The notes: generated by a model from the letters alone, not told the origin. Counted from the first letter of the stretch, positions 13,640 through 43,600 are shown. The stretch: 64,000 nt of DNA from Paralichthys olivaceus (GCF_024713975.1 NC_091094.1:18498501-18562500), one strand, 5' to 3'. Numbers and translations are program-made.

Positions 13640-14020
13640 CCTGCAATGTAAAAGAATGTGAAAAAACTATTCTTCATCTGCCCATTTGTCCAAAATTGAG
13701 TGGGTTCTGTTTGTCCCAGGTCTCGTCCTTCCACCATGTTTTGTGGACATCTGTTCTGGGGTTTTGGCATAATCCTGCTGATAATCGAACAAACCAACGA
13801 ACAGACAAATGGACCTGCCAAACACAAACCCTTGGCTGTCCTGGGAGATAGATCCCTCACATGTTGCTCTCTCTGAGGTTTCTACGTTTTATTTCTCCCA
13901 TGTTGATAGGGTTTTTTGGTAGTTTTTCTTTACTCTTGTTGAGGGTTAAGGATGGATGTCACGCGTCCTATGAGACAAATTGTGATTCGTAACTATTGGC
14001 TGTACAGATAAAATTGATTG
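13640..14020 (+). repeat. Dispersed teleost repeat, second family, longer copy
   Basis: The order 'ctgggagatagatccctcac', 'ttgctctctctgaggtttct', 'gttttttggtagtttttct', 'ttgttgagggttaagg', 'gagacaaattgtgattcg' and a terminal 'aaaattgattgatt' is a familiar fish repeat 3' end. A shorter copy lies at 18060-18230. I cannot assign the class. Confidence 0.6.
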
Positions 14021-15384
14021 ATTAACTATATTGGTTTGGCTTTACACTGGCAGTATCAATTAGTATGTCACCTACTAAAGGTCAACACAAGAGATGTCCA
14101 GGCAGACAATTAAAAATGATTGATTGAGTTATTTATATTGGAAAATCATTTGAAAAATGCTGCAGTTTCTCAGCATTTGATGCTGTTGTTGGCCCTTTTT
14201 CTTGGTTTTATTTATCTGGTTCTGGTAAAAATAATGACAATAGAAATCAGTCGCTGCATTTAAAGGATTTTCTGCCAGGGCATTACATGGTACCTGGAGA
14301 TGATCCACATTTACACATTTTAAGAGTAAAATAAATGGTAACATTTTTTAATTCTCTAATAAAGATCACATGAAATTATAAAGTACAGTCATATTTAATT
14401 TATCATCATGTTGAAAGCATAATGTGTGCTTTATTCTCTGCTGATTACAGATTGATTTGCTGCAATAGAGGAGGACAGGTAAAAGAAGCGGCTGAATGTG
14501 TCAAAGAGAGCTCAATAAATAATTGATGTCATGAAGCTTCAGTGGAAGCTGTCGGCTTTGAAATCCACTCCCTGTATGAGTCACAATCCCAGTTTGCTCC
14601 CTTCATTTTACATTTAACTGCCCTTGTGCTGTATAACCATCAACTCCAACACACATGCATGCATACTCACGCATACACACACACACATCTCATGCGGCTG
14701 GGGGCTGTCTGAGGCAGTTAGATCGGGAGGTTCAGAGCAGAGCTATCAGGCAGGTGTTGTGTCTGTCTTTGGGGCTCACGTCTGCATACATCAGCCTCAA
14801 TTTCACCCTTAGTTCTGTGGGCATGAACCTCAGGAAAGGGAGAAGACAGCAGCGCCAGCCAGGAGGAAAAATGGACACCTTTATGAACCCATTGTGGAGC
14901 AGGCGTGCTGAAAATTGTAGGGTTTCTCAAAGATTTCTTATGTAGCTGTGAGGTGATTGCTAAGCTCCACAATTTGTGCTATCCGTCCATGCTGATATGT
15001 GAAGGGAGCAGGCTTTTAGCTGTGGATGTCCCAAATGTCTAAACCCAAAACAAATCATTCTCCAATAGCGCTGACACTAACAGAATTCAGCAGGTACCTT
15101 GGAATTAAAGATCCTCATTAAACTCTGAGCAAGCACATTGATTTCAGCACCCAACATGACTCTTATACATCTCATATAAACCTGGGCCTTCACCATAACA
15201 ACTGTAATATTTAAGAAATGTATAATTACACACAAACACAAATGTGCATGTAGGCTGCACAAACTACCTCTCTCTATAAAATATGCTGCATATGCTTTTG
15301 TATCATATACTTTTCCCACTATGCAAATGATTATCATGAAAATAGAATAAAAGAAAGAGATTTTTCGTAAGCACACACTGTACA
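14021..15384. other. Intergenic, no gene recognised
   Basis: AT-rich sequence with a short AC tract near 14670-14690. The 149-codon minus-strand frame at 15077-15526 runs into the adjacent transposon-like element and has no family features. Confidence 0.4.
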
Positions 15385-15640
15385 AGGGCCCGCTCAGGGT
15401 GCATTTTAGCATCATTACTTCCGCTAGCATTGCTATCTTGGGTAGCAGAATTTTAGGCTTAAAACTTGGAATAAATGACGCCGTCTCGAGTCGAATTTTA
15501 ATGTCTGGGCTTACACAGGACAACACAGGAGCAACATGGAGGCATGTTTTTCTGTTGTTTTATTATGTTTGAAGAATTGATCACCATTTGATCTGAGATA
15601 ATGAGTGAATTTTCACTTTTGGGTGAACTATCCCTTTAAG
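15385..15640. mobile_element. Non-autonomous DNA-transposon-like element (end fragment)
   Basis: The end 'gagtgaattttcacttttgg' plus 'gtgaactatccctttaa' at about 15604-15640 is a terminal motif I recognise from an abundant fish element. The preceding 'gctatcttgggtagcag' and 'ttgttttattatgtttgaag' blocks fit the same family. I do not see a clear matching left end, so limits on that side are approximate. Confidence 0.5.
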
Positions 15641-15742
15641 GTAAGTTAAATTAAGGTTGACTCCTTGAGTTGAGAACATTTTTATCCCAGCTAATTTTAT
15701 TTTATTATTGTATATCTTATATTGTATTTTAATTTAAACTAG

Positions 15743-15961
15743 AGGATCAATGGCATGGTGATGTCATGCCCCCCCAAGTGCTTTGACATAATGTATGTTG
15801 GTGCTAAACAAATGCATTGAATTGATTGACTCCTGTGCTTTTCTGCAGTGAGTCAGGACTGTCACACAGGATTCTTGTGCAGCGCAGTGCAATGCAACAC
15901 AGCACATGCACTCATATACAGTATGCCAGAGAGAAGAGGGAGGCAGAGGGAACCAGTTGGT
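15743..15961 (+). repeat. Direct repeat, left copy, bracketing the alanine-rich ORF
   Basis: This segment is repeated in the same orientation at 17303-17540. Shared blocks include 'aggatcaatggcatggtgat', 'gtgctttgacataatgtatg', 'aaatgcattgaattgattga', 'gtgagtcaggactgtcacac' and 'gagggaaccagttggt'. The copies differ by substitutions and by small insertions (a C-rich run and a few bases after 'atgtatgtt'). After the last block the two copies diverge completely. Confidence 0.9.
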
Positions 15962-16204
15962 TTCATGTTTGTGTGTTTCATCTTAATTGAAAATTCACTG
16001 ATAATAGATTGTAATTTTTCTTTAAACTTTTGACTTCTATAAAGTTAAAAAGAAGTCAAATGAAAGTTAAAGTTGTATCAATAGTAAAGTAGAGTATTAC
16101 GACTAATTTTAATTTCTGTAAATTTAAACATTGGTGTGAATCAACAGAGGTGCAATGCTACTGGTATATACAAGAAAATAGATACTAAGCAGATATTGTT
16201 CAAT

Positions 16205-16214
16205 TTTATTTATT
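16205..16214 (-). promoter_or_regulatory. Overlapping poly(A) signals for the alanine-rich ORF
   Basis: Two overlapping AATAAA hexamers on the minus strand (16214-16209 and 16210-16205) lie about 90 bases after the stop codon at 16301, a normal distance for a compact 3' untranslated region. Confidence 0.45.
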
Positions 16215-16300
16215 TCTAATTTGACAGTTTCCATCCTCCCGAGATTGTGCTGGACTGGTCTCATCAAGAGATGAAAACTCCAAAGCTATCACCTGCTCCG

Positions 16301-17230
16301 TCAAACAGTTGTGGCAACGGGTGACAAATCTGCAGCACTGTTCACATCCGCTCTTTCTGTTACATACAAGAGAGGTTGTACTCCACCAAACAGAGTTTTA
16401 GCACGACTGGCCTCATGCAGTGCTGCTGCAGCTTTGTATGTAACGAGTGAAGCATTGTACCAAGTTGCAGCAAAGGTGCACACAGCTGTAGCACTGGTCC
16501 AATCCAATGCTAGTGTGACTTTGTGCAAAGCATCTGCAGCACTGTACAAATCTACAGCCACATTGAGCACAGCTGAAGCACTGGAGTCATCCTCTAGAGC
16601 TGTAGCGTTGAGGGCAGCCACTGCATTGTCAAACTCAGCAACATCAGCACCGGCCTGGTGCAGTTCTACTGAGGAGTCATACAGAGCATCTACAGCTTCA
16701 GAAAGGTTGTACACAGCTGCAGCACTGGTCTCTCCCATTGGCGATGTATCACCTGAAAAAATAGAGGTGGGGCAGGTCCTTCTCAGTTCTGCCACAGCCT
16801 TATTCACAGCGCGTGCAGCGTTACTGAAAGCCAGAGCAACTTGGGACACAGCTGCATTACTGGCTGTATCCATAGATGCTGCAACGTCGAACACAGCTGC
16901 AGCAGGTCCAACCTTATCCTGTTCTTCTTTATCGAACACAGCTGCAGGCTCTGACTCTGTAGTGGCCAATGGATTGGCCTCTGCCTCTTCAACATTAATT
17001 TCCCATTCCGGCAGTTCAGTGGTTAGCATGGGTGCAGCTACATTTCTCTCTCCAGGTGGGAAGAAATAGTCAAACAGACTCTTCACAGTTTTAGTAGCTG
17101 CAGTGCCTACAAGGACACCAAGGGTCAGGAAGGGCATGTTGCTGGGTTTTGTTCCTTTCCGTATGTGGGGATCAGAATGAAGAAAAATCGGCTTCTGGTT
17201 TGTGCCTCTGCTAATGAGCCTAATGACCAT
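16301..17230 (-). CDS. Unrecognised single-exon alanine-rich helical ORF
   Basis: An uninterrupted frame of 309 codons, by far the longest in the non-genic part of the window. I do not recognise the family. The first ATG is at 17230; an internal ATG at 17137 has A at -3 and opens MPFLTLGVLVGTAATK, a hydrophobic start that could be a signal or anchor segment, so the true protein may be 278 residues. Residues about 60-110 are acidic. From about 110 to 290 the chain is built of degenerate alanine-rich helical units (SEAVDALYD, DNAVAALNA, YSAADALHK, KAAAALHEA) with hydrophobics spaced 3-4 apart, as in amphipathic helices. By hand count 59 of 309 residues are Ala. AATAAA signals follow the stop by about 90 bases. 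The opposite strand is also open for 252 codons, a known side effect of GCT/GCA-rich repeats, so coding status is inferred. It could be a lineage-specific gene or a retrocopy. Confidence 0.45.
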   Translation of the reverse strand: MVIRLISRGTNQKPIFLHSDPHIRKGTKPSNMPFLTLGVLVGTAATKTVKSLFDYFFPPGERNVAAPMLTTELPEWEINVEEAEANPLATTESEPAAVFDKEEQDKVGPAAAVFDVAASMDTASNAAVSQVALAFSNAARAVNKAVAELRRTCPTSIFSGDTSPMGETSAAAVYNLSEAVDALYDSSVELHQAGADVAEFDNAVAALNATALEDDSSASAVLNVAVDLYSAADALHKVTLALDWTSATAVCTFAATWYNASLVTYKAAAALHEASRAKTLFGGVQPLLYVTERADVNSAADLSPVATTV

Positions 17231-17285
17231 ACAATGTCAAAGGTAAAGTATCATGTATCAAAGGAATGAATGGTCAAAGCCATGA

Positions 17286-17318
17286 AAGGATCAATGGCAT
17301 GGAGGATCAATGGCATGG
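17286..17318. repeat. Short tandem duplication at the edge of the right direct repeat
   Basis: 'aggatcaatggcatgg' occurs twice in succession immediately before and at the start of the right-hand long direct repeat, so the repeat boundary itself is duplicated. Confidence 0.85.
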
Positions 17319-17540
17319 TGATGTCATGTCCCCCCCTCCCCCTTGCCCCCCGAAGTGCTTTGACATAATGTATGTTGTTATATGGTGCTTAACAAATGCA
17401 TTGAATTGATTGACTCCTGTGCCTTTCTGCAGTGAGTCAGGACTGTCACACAGGATTCTTGTGCAGTGCGGTGCAATGCAACACAGCACATGCACTCATA
17501 TGTGCCAGAGAGAAGAGGGAGGCAGAGGGAACCAGTTGGT
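17303..17540 (+). repeat. Direct repeat, right copy, bracketing the alanine-rich ORF
   Basis: Same-orientation copy of 15743-15961, offset by about 1560 bases. It starts 73 bases upstream of the first ATG of the alanine-rich minus-strand ORF. It does not show TG...CA ends or a primer-binding site, so it is not an evident LTR. Confidence 0.9.
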
Positions 17541-18059
17541 GATCACAGCAGGCCAGGAAGAGTAGTGATGTTAATCTAAGTGGTGTGAATAATAACAATA
17601 ACAATAATACATTTAATGCATATGGTCCTTTTCACAGCATGAAATGCAGCTCAAGGTTTTTAAGATAAAACAGAACAGAAGCTTAAAAACAGAACAAATA
17701 GAACCATGAAACCAAATCATTCCAGAAAAGAAAACAAGAATGGCACTTAAGTTTTTTCTTACATCACATAAATTATAAACATAAATAAATAATATAAAGT
17801 CTAGAAAGACAAGAAAGAGGTTTTTGCGACAGGCAGCTTCCCCTTCTATTTTATAAGCAGATTCTTACTGAATCACTTATCTTGCTTTTTTTCTGTGAGG
17901 GGAAGTAAATAAATGAGAAATGATATTGTGGATGTAACTGTGTAGCAATTTGAATAAACATTGACTCACAACAACATTTATTTGAGATGCAGTCTGTTCT
18001 CATCAACATTGTAAATATAGTTATTTTGTTAATGTGCTCTGCTACACACAACATCTATT
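17541..18059. other. Intergenic, AT-rich, nothing recognised
   Basis: No coding or structured element is evident. A short AATAAC-type run lies near 17586-17610. Confidence 0.4.
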
Positions 18060-18232
18060 ACACTTCTATCCATCCTGGGAGAGGGAGCCCCGAAATGTGG
18101 CTCTCTCAGAGGTTTCCTTGTAATATGTTTTTTGGTAGTTTTTCTTCACTCTTGTTGAGGGTCAAGGACAGCGGATGAGACAATTCTTCAGATATGGGCT
18201 CTACAAATACAATTTGATTAATTGTTTTTTAA
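18060..18232 (+). repeat. Dispersed teleost repeat, second family, short copy
   Basis: Shares with 13640-14020 the blocks 'ctctctcagaggtttcc', 'ttttttggtagtttttctt', 'cactcttgttgagggt' and a terminal 'atttgattaatt', in the same orientation. Confidence 0.6.
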
Positions 18233-18654
18233 AATTTTTTTTTGCTCTTTTCTTCCACTCTGACCTACACATAGCTTACTCAATATTTTTAAGCATTGCT
18301 TCTTGTGGTCAGGACATTTTTTTGAGTTGAACTAATCACCAATTGCTACCATGCAGTTTTGCTCTGTATTTTCCTTCACTTTTGTCGTTTTTATCAGCAC
18401 TAAACATGCCAGGGTGAGAAGTGTTATGTACATTACTGCCTACTACTGAAAATGCATCCAGGAAGAATTTCTCAGTTTAAATAAGATTTGCAGAATTTCT
18501 CTTTTGGGGTGAAATGTAATCCTGTGCTTAAAAACTTGATTTTACCCAGAGCAACATCAAGATTGGAACAAAAGTTAAGAGCGCAACACTGTATTCTTCT
18601 GCATTGATCTCATTTATTTTCAACAACCCATATGTTTGAGGTGTGAATTAAAAG

Positions 18655-19190
18655 TTTGTTTGCTCACCTGATCATATCACCCCTGTTCTCCAGAATCTCC
18701 ACTGGCTCCCCATCCCAAAACGTCGCCAATACAAAGTCCTTCTCCTCACTCATAAAGCCCTCCATAACCAGGCCCCCTTTTACCTCACCAACCTGCTCCA
18801 CCACCACACTCCATCCCGTCAGCTCCACTCCACTGATGCTAACCTCCTGTCTCATCCACTAAGGACCAAGCACCAGACCTGGTGGGACAGAGCCTTCTCC
18901 ATAGCTGCCCCTCCCTCTGGAACTCTCTCCCCAAACATATCAGAGACTGCACCAATCTTACAATGTTCAAATCACAAATCACAACTCACCTTTTCATTAC
19001 ATGACATTAATTTCATCTAGCTGACGCTTTTATCCAAAGCAACTTACAATAAGTGCATCAACCATAAGGGGTTTCAGAACTGCTTTTAATGTGTGATGTA
19101 TGTTGTGTGTTCTAGGTTGATTTTTATGTTTGTAAAGTGTCTTTGAGTACTTCAAAAAAGCGCTCTATAAATGAATTGTATTATTATTAC
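18655..19190 (+). mobile_element. L2-like LINE 3' fragment (reverse transcriptase C-terminus and tail)
   Basis: The + frame from about 18667 reads ITPVLQNLHWLPIPKRRQYK, then LLLTHKALHNQAPFYLTNL and later PSRQLHSTDANLL. This is the conserved C-terminal 'LHWLPV..R..YK.L...KAL.G.AP.YL..L' pattern of L2-clade non-LTR retrotransposons. The 3' tail at about 19125-19190 has the typical 'aaagtgtctttgagtacttc', 'aagcgctctataaatga' and TAT(T)n end. Between them, about 18990-19070, sits 'gctgacgcttttatccaaag', which I recognise as another common fish repeat, apparently nested. It is a dead 5'-truncated copy. Confidence 0.8.
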
Positions 19191-19204
19191 TAGAGAATCT
19201 CTTG

Positions 19205-19295
19205 TCTTCTTGTTGTACCAAATACTTGTGAAGCACTTTGGTCAACCAAGTTATTTTAAATGTGCTATGTAATTAAAATTGACATTGACAGCATC
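19205..19295 (+). mobile_element. Second LINE-like 3' tail fragment
   Basis: Contains 'gtgaagcactttggtcaac', 'ttttaaatgtgctatgtaat' and a terminal 'attgacattgaca', the layout of another fish LINE or LINE-dependent SINE tail. Too short to classify. Confidence 0.45.
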
Positions 19296-19846
19296 ACAAT
19301 ATGCTTATGTAGCACTCTGCAAGAAATTTAACAGGTGCAATTCCCATAATGCAGCTAGACCTATCCCTTGAACTTTAACTGTAGCAAGGAATTTCTCTTG
19401 TAACCTTTGGAAACACTGAACCCAGAGAATTACATTCAATTAAAAAAATATATAATAAAAAAAACAGCATACATATTAGAAATGTGTAAAACTAATTAAG
19501 AGAACATAACAATCAGGCAGTCCAGTCATGAGTGATTGAAATATTAAACCGGATCAAAGATAAAAACAAGAGCAGGAATTAAAGTGAAATCATTCGTCTC
19601 TGTGATATCCCTCCGCCTAATTGAGCGTCGGTGTGAGCCGCAGCACCTGTCTGCACTGCTTCTCCCTCCGCCTGGTGTCCTAGTCACCTCCTCCTGCAGA
19701 TCAGACCCGTCTCCTCCTCCTCTCCTGCTCCAGCTCCGCGTGTGTGTGAGGGCTGCTGCCCTGTCCGTCGCCTGTGGGGAAACTCTACCGACGCTCTCCG
19801 CCTCATGTGACCGTTCAAACCACTGCTTCAAACACCGGCTGGAACC

Positions 19847-38090
<18,244 letters not shown>

Positions 38091-38100
38091 AGTGAGATGT

Positions 38101-38109
38101 CTGCCTGCC

Positions 38110-38144
<35 letters not shown>

Positions 38145-38149
38145 GTCTG
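38101..38149. repeat. vstm2l: (CTGT)n tetranucleotide tract in the vstm2l 3' UTR
   Basis: CTGC units pass into a run of CTGT units starting only about ten bases after the vstm2l stop codon, so it is transcribed in the 3' untranslated region. Confidence 0.9.
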
Positions 38150-38295
38150 CATGGTCTCTGACGTGGGACACTCATCCACACACACGTCACCACAGAGCTG
38201 AGGTGTCAATTGTAACTGGACACTTCGTGTTTCACGGTTCTTTTATCTCCTCTATTTGGAATATTTCTGTTTGGATGCCAGTGCTGTTGAATGCC

Positions 38296-38301
38296 AATAA
38301 A
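38296..38301 (+). terminator. vstm2l: Candidate poly(A) signal of vstm2l
   Basis: AATAAA about 205 bases after the stop. A second AATAAA at 38512-38517 could give a longer 3' UTR. Transcript data would be needed to choose. Confidence 0.5.
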
Positions 38302-38599
38302 GGGCACATTTTTATTGAAAGTATATATGATTATGTTCTGTCCATGCTTTTTTGTTTCCATTTCAATTATGTTAATGTAACAGCCAGCCACTATAACGAC
38401 AAAGACACAGTTTGTTAAAGTTATTTTGTTTGAGCGGGACTCATTTAGTGGCCGATCCCTCACAAGGTTACAGCAAATGTCAATAGAGTCTGAATTATTA
38501 TTATCATGAATAATAAATAGAGTAAAGTCTGGGTTCATTGATCCAGACACACAACCCTTTCCACACCAAAACCTGCTGTGTTTCAAGCTTTTTTTCATT

Positions 38600-40169
38600 T
38601 ATCTGAAAACGTTTAATCTTTGTTTGAACACAAAACTACGTTCATGTATTTAGCTTTCCAAACCACATCTAGAATGTTTGTTAAAACACCAGTGTATGTA
38701 TCGCATCGAGATTGTAATATAAATTCTTGTATATGTTTAAACTCTGCACTGTATATTTCCTGTCGCTAAAAATACGGTTTCCTCTGTGCTACTGAACCAA
38801 ATGACTCCAGAAACATAGCCATGCTGTTCATTGTTTTCTAAACCTCAGTATAAACTTTGGTCGCAGCCTTTTACACGTAGCTCATCTCCTCTTGACTGTG
38901 TTTGTTCTAAGTGCTGTTTGGTATCTGTTCTGTTAAATACATTGATTTGAAGTGAACTTGGTGTTTTTTTTATTACACGAGTCAGTGTTTTCAATTAAGG
39001 TTTCAAGTAATTTACAGAAGGGTGTGTAAGCTGATTGCTGATGAAGCCTCAGAATGTGTTTCTGTGACGTCAAGAATAATAGTTTTTCATCATTTGACAT
39101 AGGATATATTCAAGCAGGATTTTAGGAAAAACTAAATTCTTAAAAGTGTGTCACTCACTGACAAAATAATTGCCATCCAAAATTACCTCTGTCCAAAGTC
39201 TTTATGTTATTGATTTAAGTAACTGGTAAAACAATTTTCTTTTTTCAGTAAAGAAACTTAGTTTTGACGTACCACAAAACTCCTAGCTGAGAGGTTAGCA
39301 GATCCTTTTGTCCTTATTTAAAACTGTGTGATCATATGTTATAGTGTTCATGCTAATATTTATTGTCAATGGGATGTTGAGATATTTTCTGCACATCTGC
39401 CTGAATAGGCAAACATATCCTTTTATTGAGTAGAGGATGGTAAGAGGGGAAGTAATGCAGTTTACATTTTATACATCAAATCTCAACATTAGCCTATTAT
39501 ACACTTGTATACTCATTTCCTTCAGTGAAAATGTTGTTTTACTGTGAGCCACTGTACAACACAAACATTCTGCAGATCTTTAACTTCCTCTCTAATGCAT
39601 GGAGATACTGTTTCTGACCAGCAGAGAGCAGCAATTCCTCTAACCTTCAAAATAACTCACATGCACCAATACTTGCATGGAAACACACATATATCTGGAC
39701 TGATGGGAGAATATAGTTCTACTGTTTTTTGCCATATGAAGAGTATGGATTGTATTTTGTATCAGTGCAGAGCAACAGATAAAGAGTTATTGTGCAATAT
39801 AATGTGATAAAGTCTAATAGAACGATTTAGATCAGATTTGTTTCCTGTGCCTTAAGTGCGTATTTCCTGAACAACATTTAGTGTTTAATTAATGTTTTTC
39901 TTTCCACTAGAGATTATTTCATTTCTGCTGTGGTTTAACTCAATGACTCTGATCATTTGGGAGTATTTACAGGCACAGTGGGCATTAGGGTTCCTGCAAA
40001 AGGCAGGTGAAAGGGCACAGGGGCCACAGTAGACATGAAATAATCAAATTCAAAAAATGTACACATTGCATTCATGCTCTCATTTAAAAACATACCTAAC
40101 AAGACTGCATGAAGACGATGTGACTGGTTGAAATATTACAACAACAAAAAACAGATAGTAATTATACCT
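38600..40169. other. Intergenic between convergent vstm2l and tgm2
   Basis: AT-rich; no exon or repeat recognised. In human the genes TTI1 and RPRD1B lie between VSTM2L and TGM2, but neither is seen in this 2.4-kb gap between stop codons. Confidence 0.6.
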
Positions 40170-40175
40170 TTTAAT
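40170..40175 (-). terminator. tgm2: Candidate variant poly(A) signal (ATTAAA) of tgm2
   Basis: ATTAAA on the minus strand about 280 bases after the tgm2 stop. No canonical AATAAA is evident nearer. Confidence 0.3.
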
Positions 40176-40453
40176 TGTAGCACCTTGTTAAAATTAAAAA
40201 AGTGCATGGTATTTAAAATACATACTTAAGTACAAATTGTTCTCAGGTCACATTTAGGCAGCTATGGCTTTGAATAAAGACAGATGCACATGTAAAGCAG
40301 GTACTCAGCAAAATACACTGATATTTTTGATAATTTAAATAGAAAACTTGATTTGTTTGAAAAGTGTGCAAAAGAGCATGCTTTGCGAAATGGTTTAAAA
40401 ATAAACTTTTCTTATGTAAAGAGTAAAAATGTTGCTGTAGAGGCTGAAAAGCT

Positions 40454-40604
40454 CTATTTTCCGATGATGATGTTCCTGTATCCCTTGACGTGACACAGTT
40501 TGTTGCTGTCAAAGTCGACGACCAGCTTCCTCAGGCCGGAGCGAGAGGGAGTGAAGTAAATTTTCACCTTCACGTCTTCCCCTGGTCCCACAGAGGAGCC
40601 CAGC
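40454..40604 (-). CDS. tgm2: tgm2 coding exon 13: end of second beta-barrel
   Basis: Encodes residues 629-678 ([18 protein letters not shown] to GYRNIIIGK) and the TAG stop at 40456-40454. The KGYRN.IIG ending matches TGM2. Confidence 0.95.
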
Positions 40605-43600
40605 CTGTAGGATAAATATTTAAACATTACTTTTGTATCACACACACAGAGAGAGGGCTTTATTACAGTCACTCCTATTGCATAAATATTTAGACAAACT
40701 ATTATCACTGACAGCGACGGTTGTGACTATTTATGGAGCTGCAGCTGCTGTGTTTGACTTGCTCCAAGTGGAAATTAGGAGAAATACATTGATTGAATGA
40801 CTGTTTAATTAACCTTATGAGCAAAAAACTGACCCTGAAAGTGCATCCCACTCATGGCGGCAGAAATCCAAATCTGCATTCATGTATTGTAATTTATCAG
40901 CTACTTCTTACTTTGGTCACAGAATGAGATCAAGGAACAAATAAATTCAGAGTAACATCTCTCCTTTTTCCTTCCTCCTTCTGTTTTTTCCTGGATTTCT
41001 TGCATATATTTTACTCTTTCGATGACACACACACACTGACACACACAAGCCGTTTTTTAGACATGAACTCCAGAAAATATCTGGAAGATTGGGTCTGGAA
41101 ATTTTGTTCGGCTTTCACATATGAAGAATGCAGTCGTCGATTCTCTGGTTGAACAAGTTCACAACAGCAGGAACATCCAGATGAGGGGTGGTGCAACATG
41201 CAGGAGGAAGGAAATGATATAGAAATTCCACTGCTGAGGTCACATCATTTTTTTTTTCAGCACAACAACACTGGTGATTGGTTTTAACTACCAAAGACTC
41301 TCAAATCTCATTGTCTTTGTTGGTAAACACATTCACATGGAACGTATCTGTAAACTCTGACTGGGTTAAAACCTCAGTAATGATACACACTCACAACTAG
41401 GGAGGGACATCTTTCAAGAGATATGTTAAAACCAGTTCAGGGCCCTTAGGGCACATTTACAGTTTCTAACTTATGATTGGTTAGTCAGTGAGTAGCTCAT
41501 TGTCTGCAGAGAATAACAAAATCCAGCTGGATAACAAGAGTCTCTTACCTCTCAGAGATGACGCAGCCCCCGGTCAGGTTGGCCCCTTCAATGCTGAAGC
41601 AGCAGTTATCCAGTGTCTCTGGCAGTGGATTTTTGAGGGTGATTTCTGCAGCCAGTTTACGATTCATCTTTGGTTCTCCTAAGATCTGCAGAGCACAGGC
41701 ACCTTGAGGTTCTTGTCATTGAGAGTCTCAGTGTGGTTACAATAAATTTAGTCGGTTAATGCACAGAAAGAGATGCAGATTTTTGAGTATAACTACAATG
41801 ATGGGCTTTTGTAGGTCGTCAGTTTAAGAATAAGAGAAAGAACTGCAGGCCACTGTAACAGGCGTATGAGTGAGCTTCTATGGTATCATATAGCTTTTGA
41901 ATTAAAAAAAATAAATTTTGTTCTTCAAAGCTTTGTTCTGACTTTAAAGTTGCATTGGACATTGTCTTTTCTACTGTGGTGCCGAAAAAGGAAAAACTTG
42001 AAAGACTGTTGCGGTTAATTTATCATGTTGCAGGTTATACTCACTTTGACTTTGATTTCAGGGTTGTCGAGCACAATGTTTCTCACTGCCAGTATTGTTT
42101 CTGTGGTGGTGTAGTCCAGCACCAGAGCCGCCAAACGGATTAAGTTGTCCTCAGTGAGCTTGCTGCTGTACTTAGAGTAGTTCAACCGGAGTGGAACCCG
42201 TCTCTCTAGAAGGACAAACACAATATACTTCAAAAAAGAAAAAACTCAAGTCGAGGGCATGAAGCTTTCACAAAGGGGCTTGTCTCACCTGCTCCTGGTG
42301 ACAGCTCAACATTGAGCAGATCTTTAAAGCCACAGTTCCCTCCCAGCAACCCATTGTAGGACACACTGCATGATCCAAACACCAAGCGGCACTTCTTGTT
42401 GCTTTGCGTGTTGTTGGTAACCACAGCAAACACGTCGAAGTCACAGCCCTTCCTCATGTCCGACGACACCTTGATGGTGAGGTGTAGGCCCTGATTCTGC
42501 TGCTGCTGGAGCAGCTTGTTTTGGTGGTTGGCCTTCTTGAAAGTCTCCCGCTCTTCATCAGAACCTGACAATGTTTGAGTTTTACATGTTTCACACATGA
42601 ATGATACAAAACCAAAAAAGAATTAAAGAATTTATAGAGCAAAAAATAACTTCAACTTTAATCCTATATTTTGTGGTTAAAAATATGGTTTAACATTTCG
42701 GGAGACAGATATTTAGTTTGGTTTGTCTACATGTACAATATATCGTGCAGTTTAATGTTCTCTACCTTCAGGATACTTGTAAAGATGAGTGATGTCCTCT
42801 CTGGCGTCACTGCCCACACTCTTCGTGCTAATGTTCTGGCCTACCATCGTAGTGGTTATGACACTCGATGTGCTGCCATCTTTTTTCTTCTTGAGGGTGA
42901 TGACATCCGCGTTGACCTCCGCAAAGACGAATGGGGTGTCGTACTTGAACGTGAGCTCTCCCTCCTTGATGGCCCTGAGGGGGGTGGGGCCACAGCAGTA
43001 AACTCCTGAGGGGGAAAAGCCAAAGCTAAGATGATAGATGATACACGATACTGTAGATGATAGATCCACCTTGGTGAGCATTTCCCTTGAACAAGAACAA
43101 CATCATGGGTGCACTGGTGCAGAGGGTTTGTTACCTTCACTTTTCTCCTGAGGCGTAGGGTCGGTGGCCTGCCAGCCATTAAAATCAGATGTAAGGTCGG
43201 GCCTGGTCATCCAGTTCTCCACCCAGCAGTGATAATTCCTACAGGTAGGATGTTCACCATCAGCTTGATTTTTGCACTTAATACTGCTCTGATTTTTTTA
43301 TAACACTTTCATGAAAGCATTTCATGTTTTGTTGAAGTTTTGTTCTGGTGTTGTCACCAACAGCAGTGAACTGGTTGGCTAGAGTTAAATTAGAACTACA
43401 CCTCTACTCCACTGTCAGGGTTGATACAAAAATAATTTCCATTACATCTTTATTAAATCGAGGGGGAATTAGACCTCATGGGGAAATGCTTCTGATTAAA
43501 TAGATTTCTATTCAATCTAAGAAAATGTTCTATTTAATTTTAGATCACATTACTATATACGTATATATATATGTAAACTAATATACAAAGTATATTCATT

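Noticed and set aside
16301..17230. Type I antifreeze protein, suggested by alanine-rich helical repeats in a fish
   Set aside because: Alanine is only about a fifth of the residues, the repeats are degenerate and rich in Asp, Leu and Val, and regularly spaced Thr on an 11-residue period, as in known type I antifreezes, is not seen.
15743..17540. LTR retrotransposon, because of the paired long direct repeats
   Set aside because: The repeats do not start TG and end CA, there is no primer-binding site or polypurine tract, and the interior encodes no gag, protease or polymerase motif.
38101..38193. CRISPR-like short repeat cluster
   Set aside because: It is a simple CTGT microsatellite in a eukaryotic 3' UTR with no spacers.
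42671..43009. A + strand ORF of 112 codons over tgm2 exon 9
   Set aside because: It is the antisense shadow of a well-supported exon.
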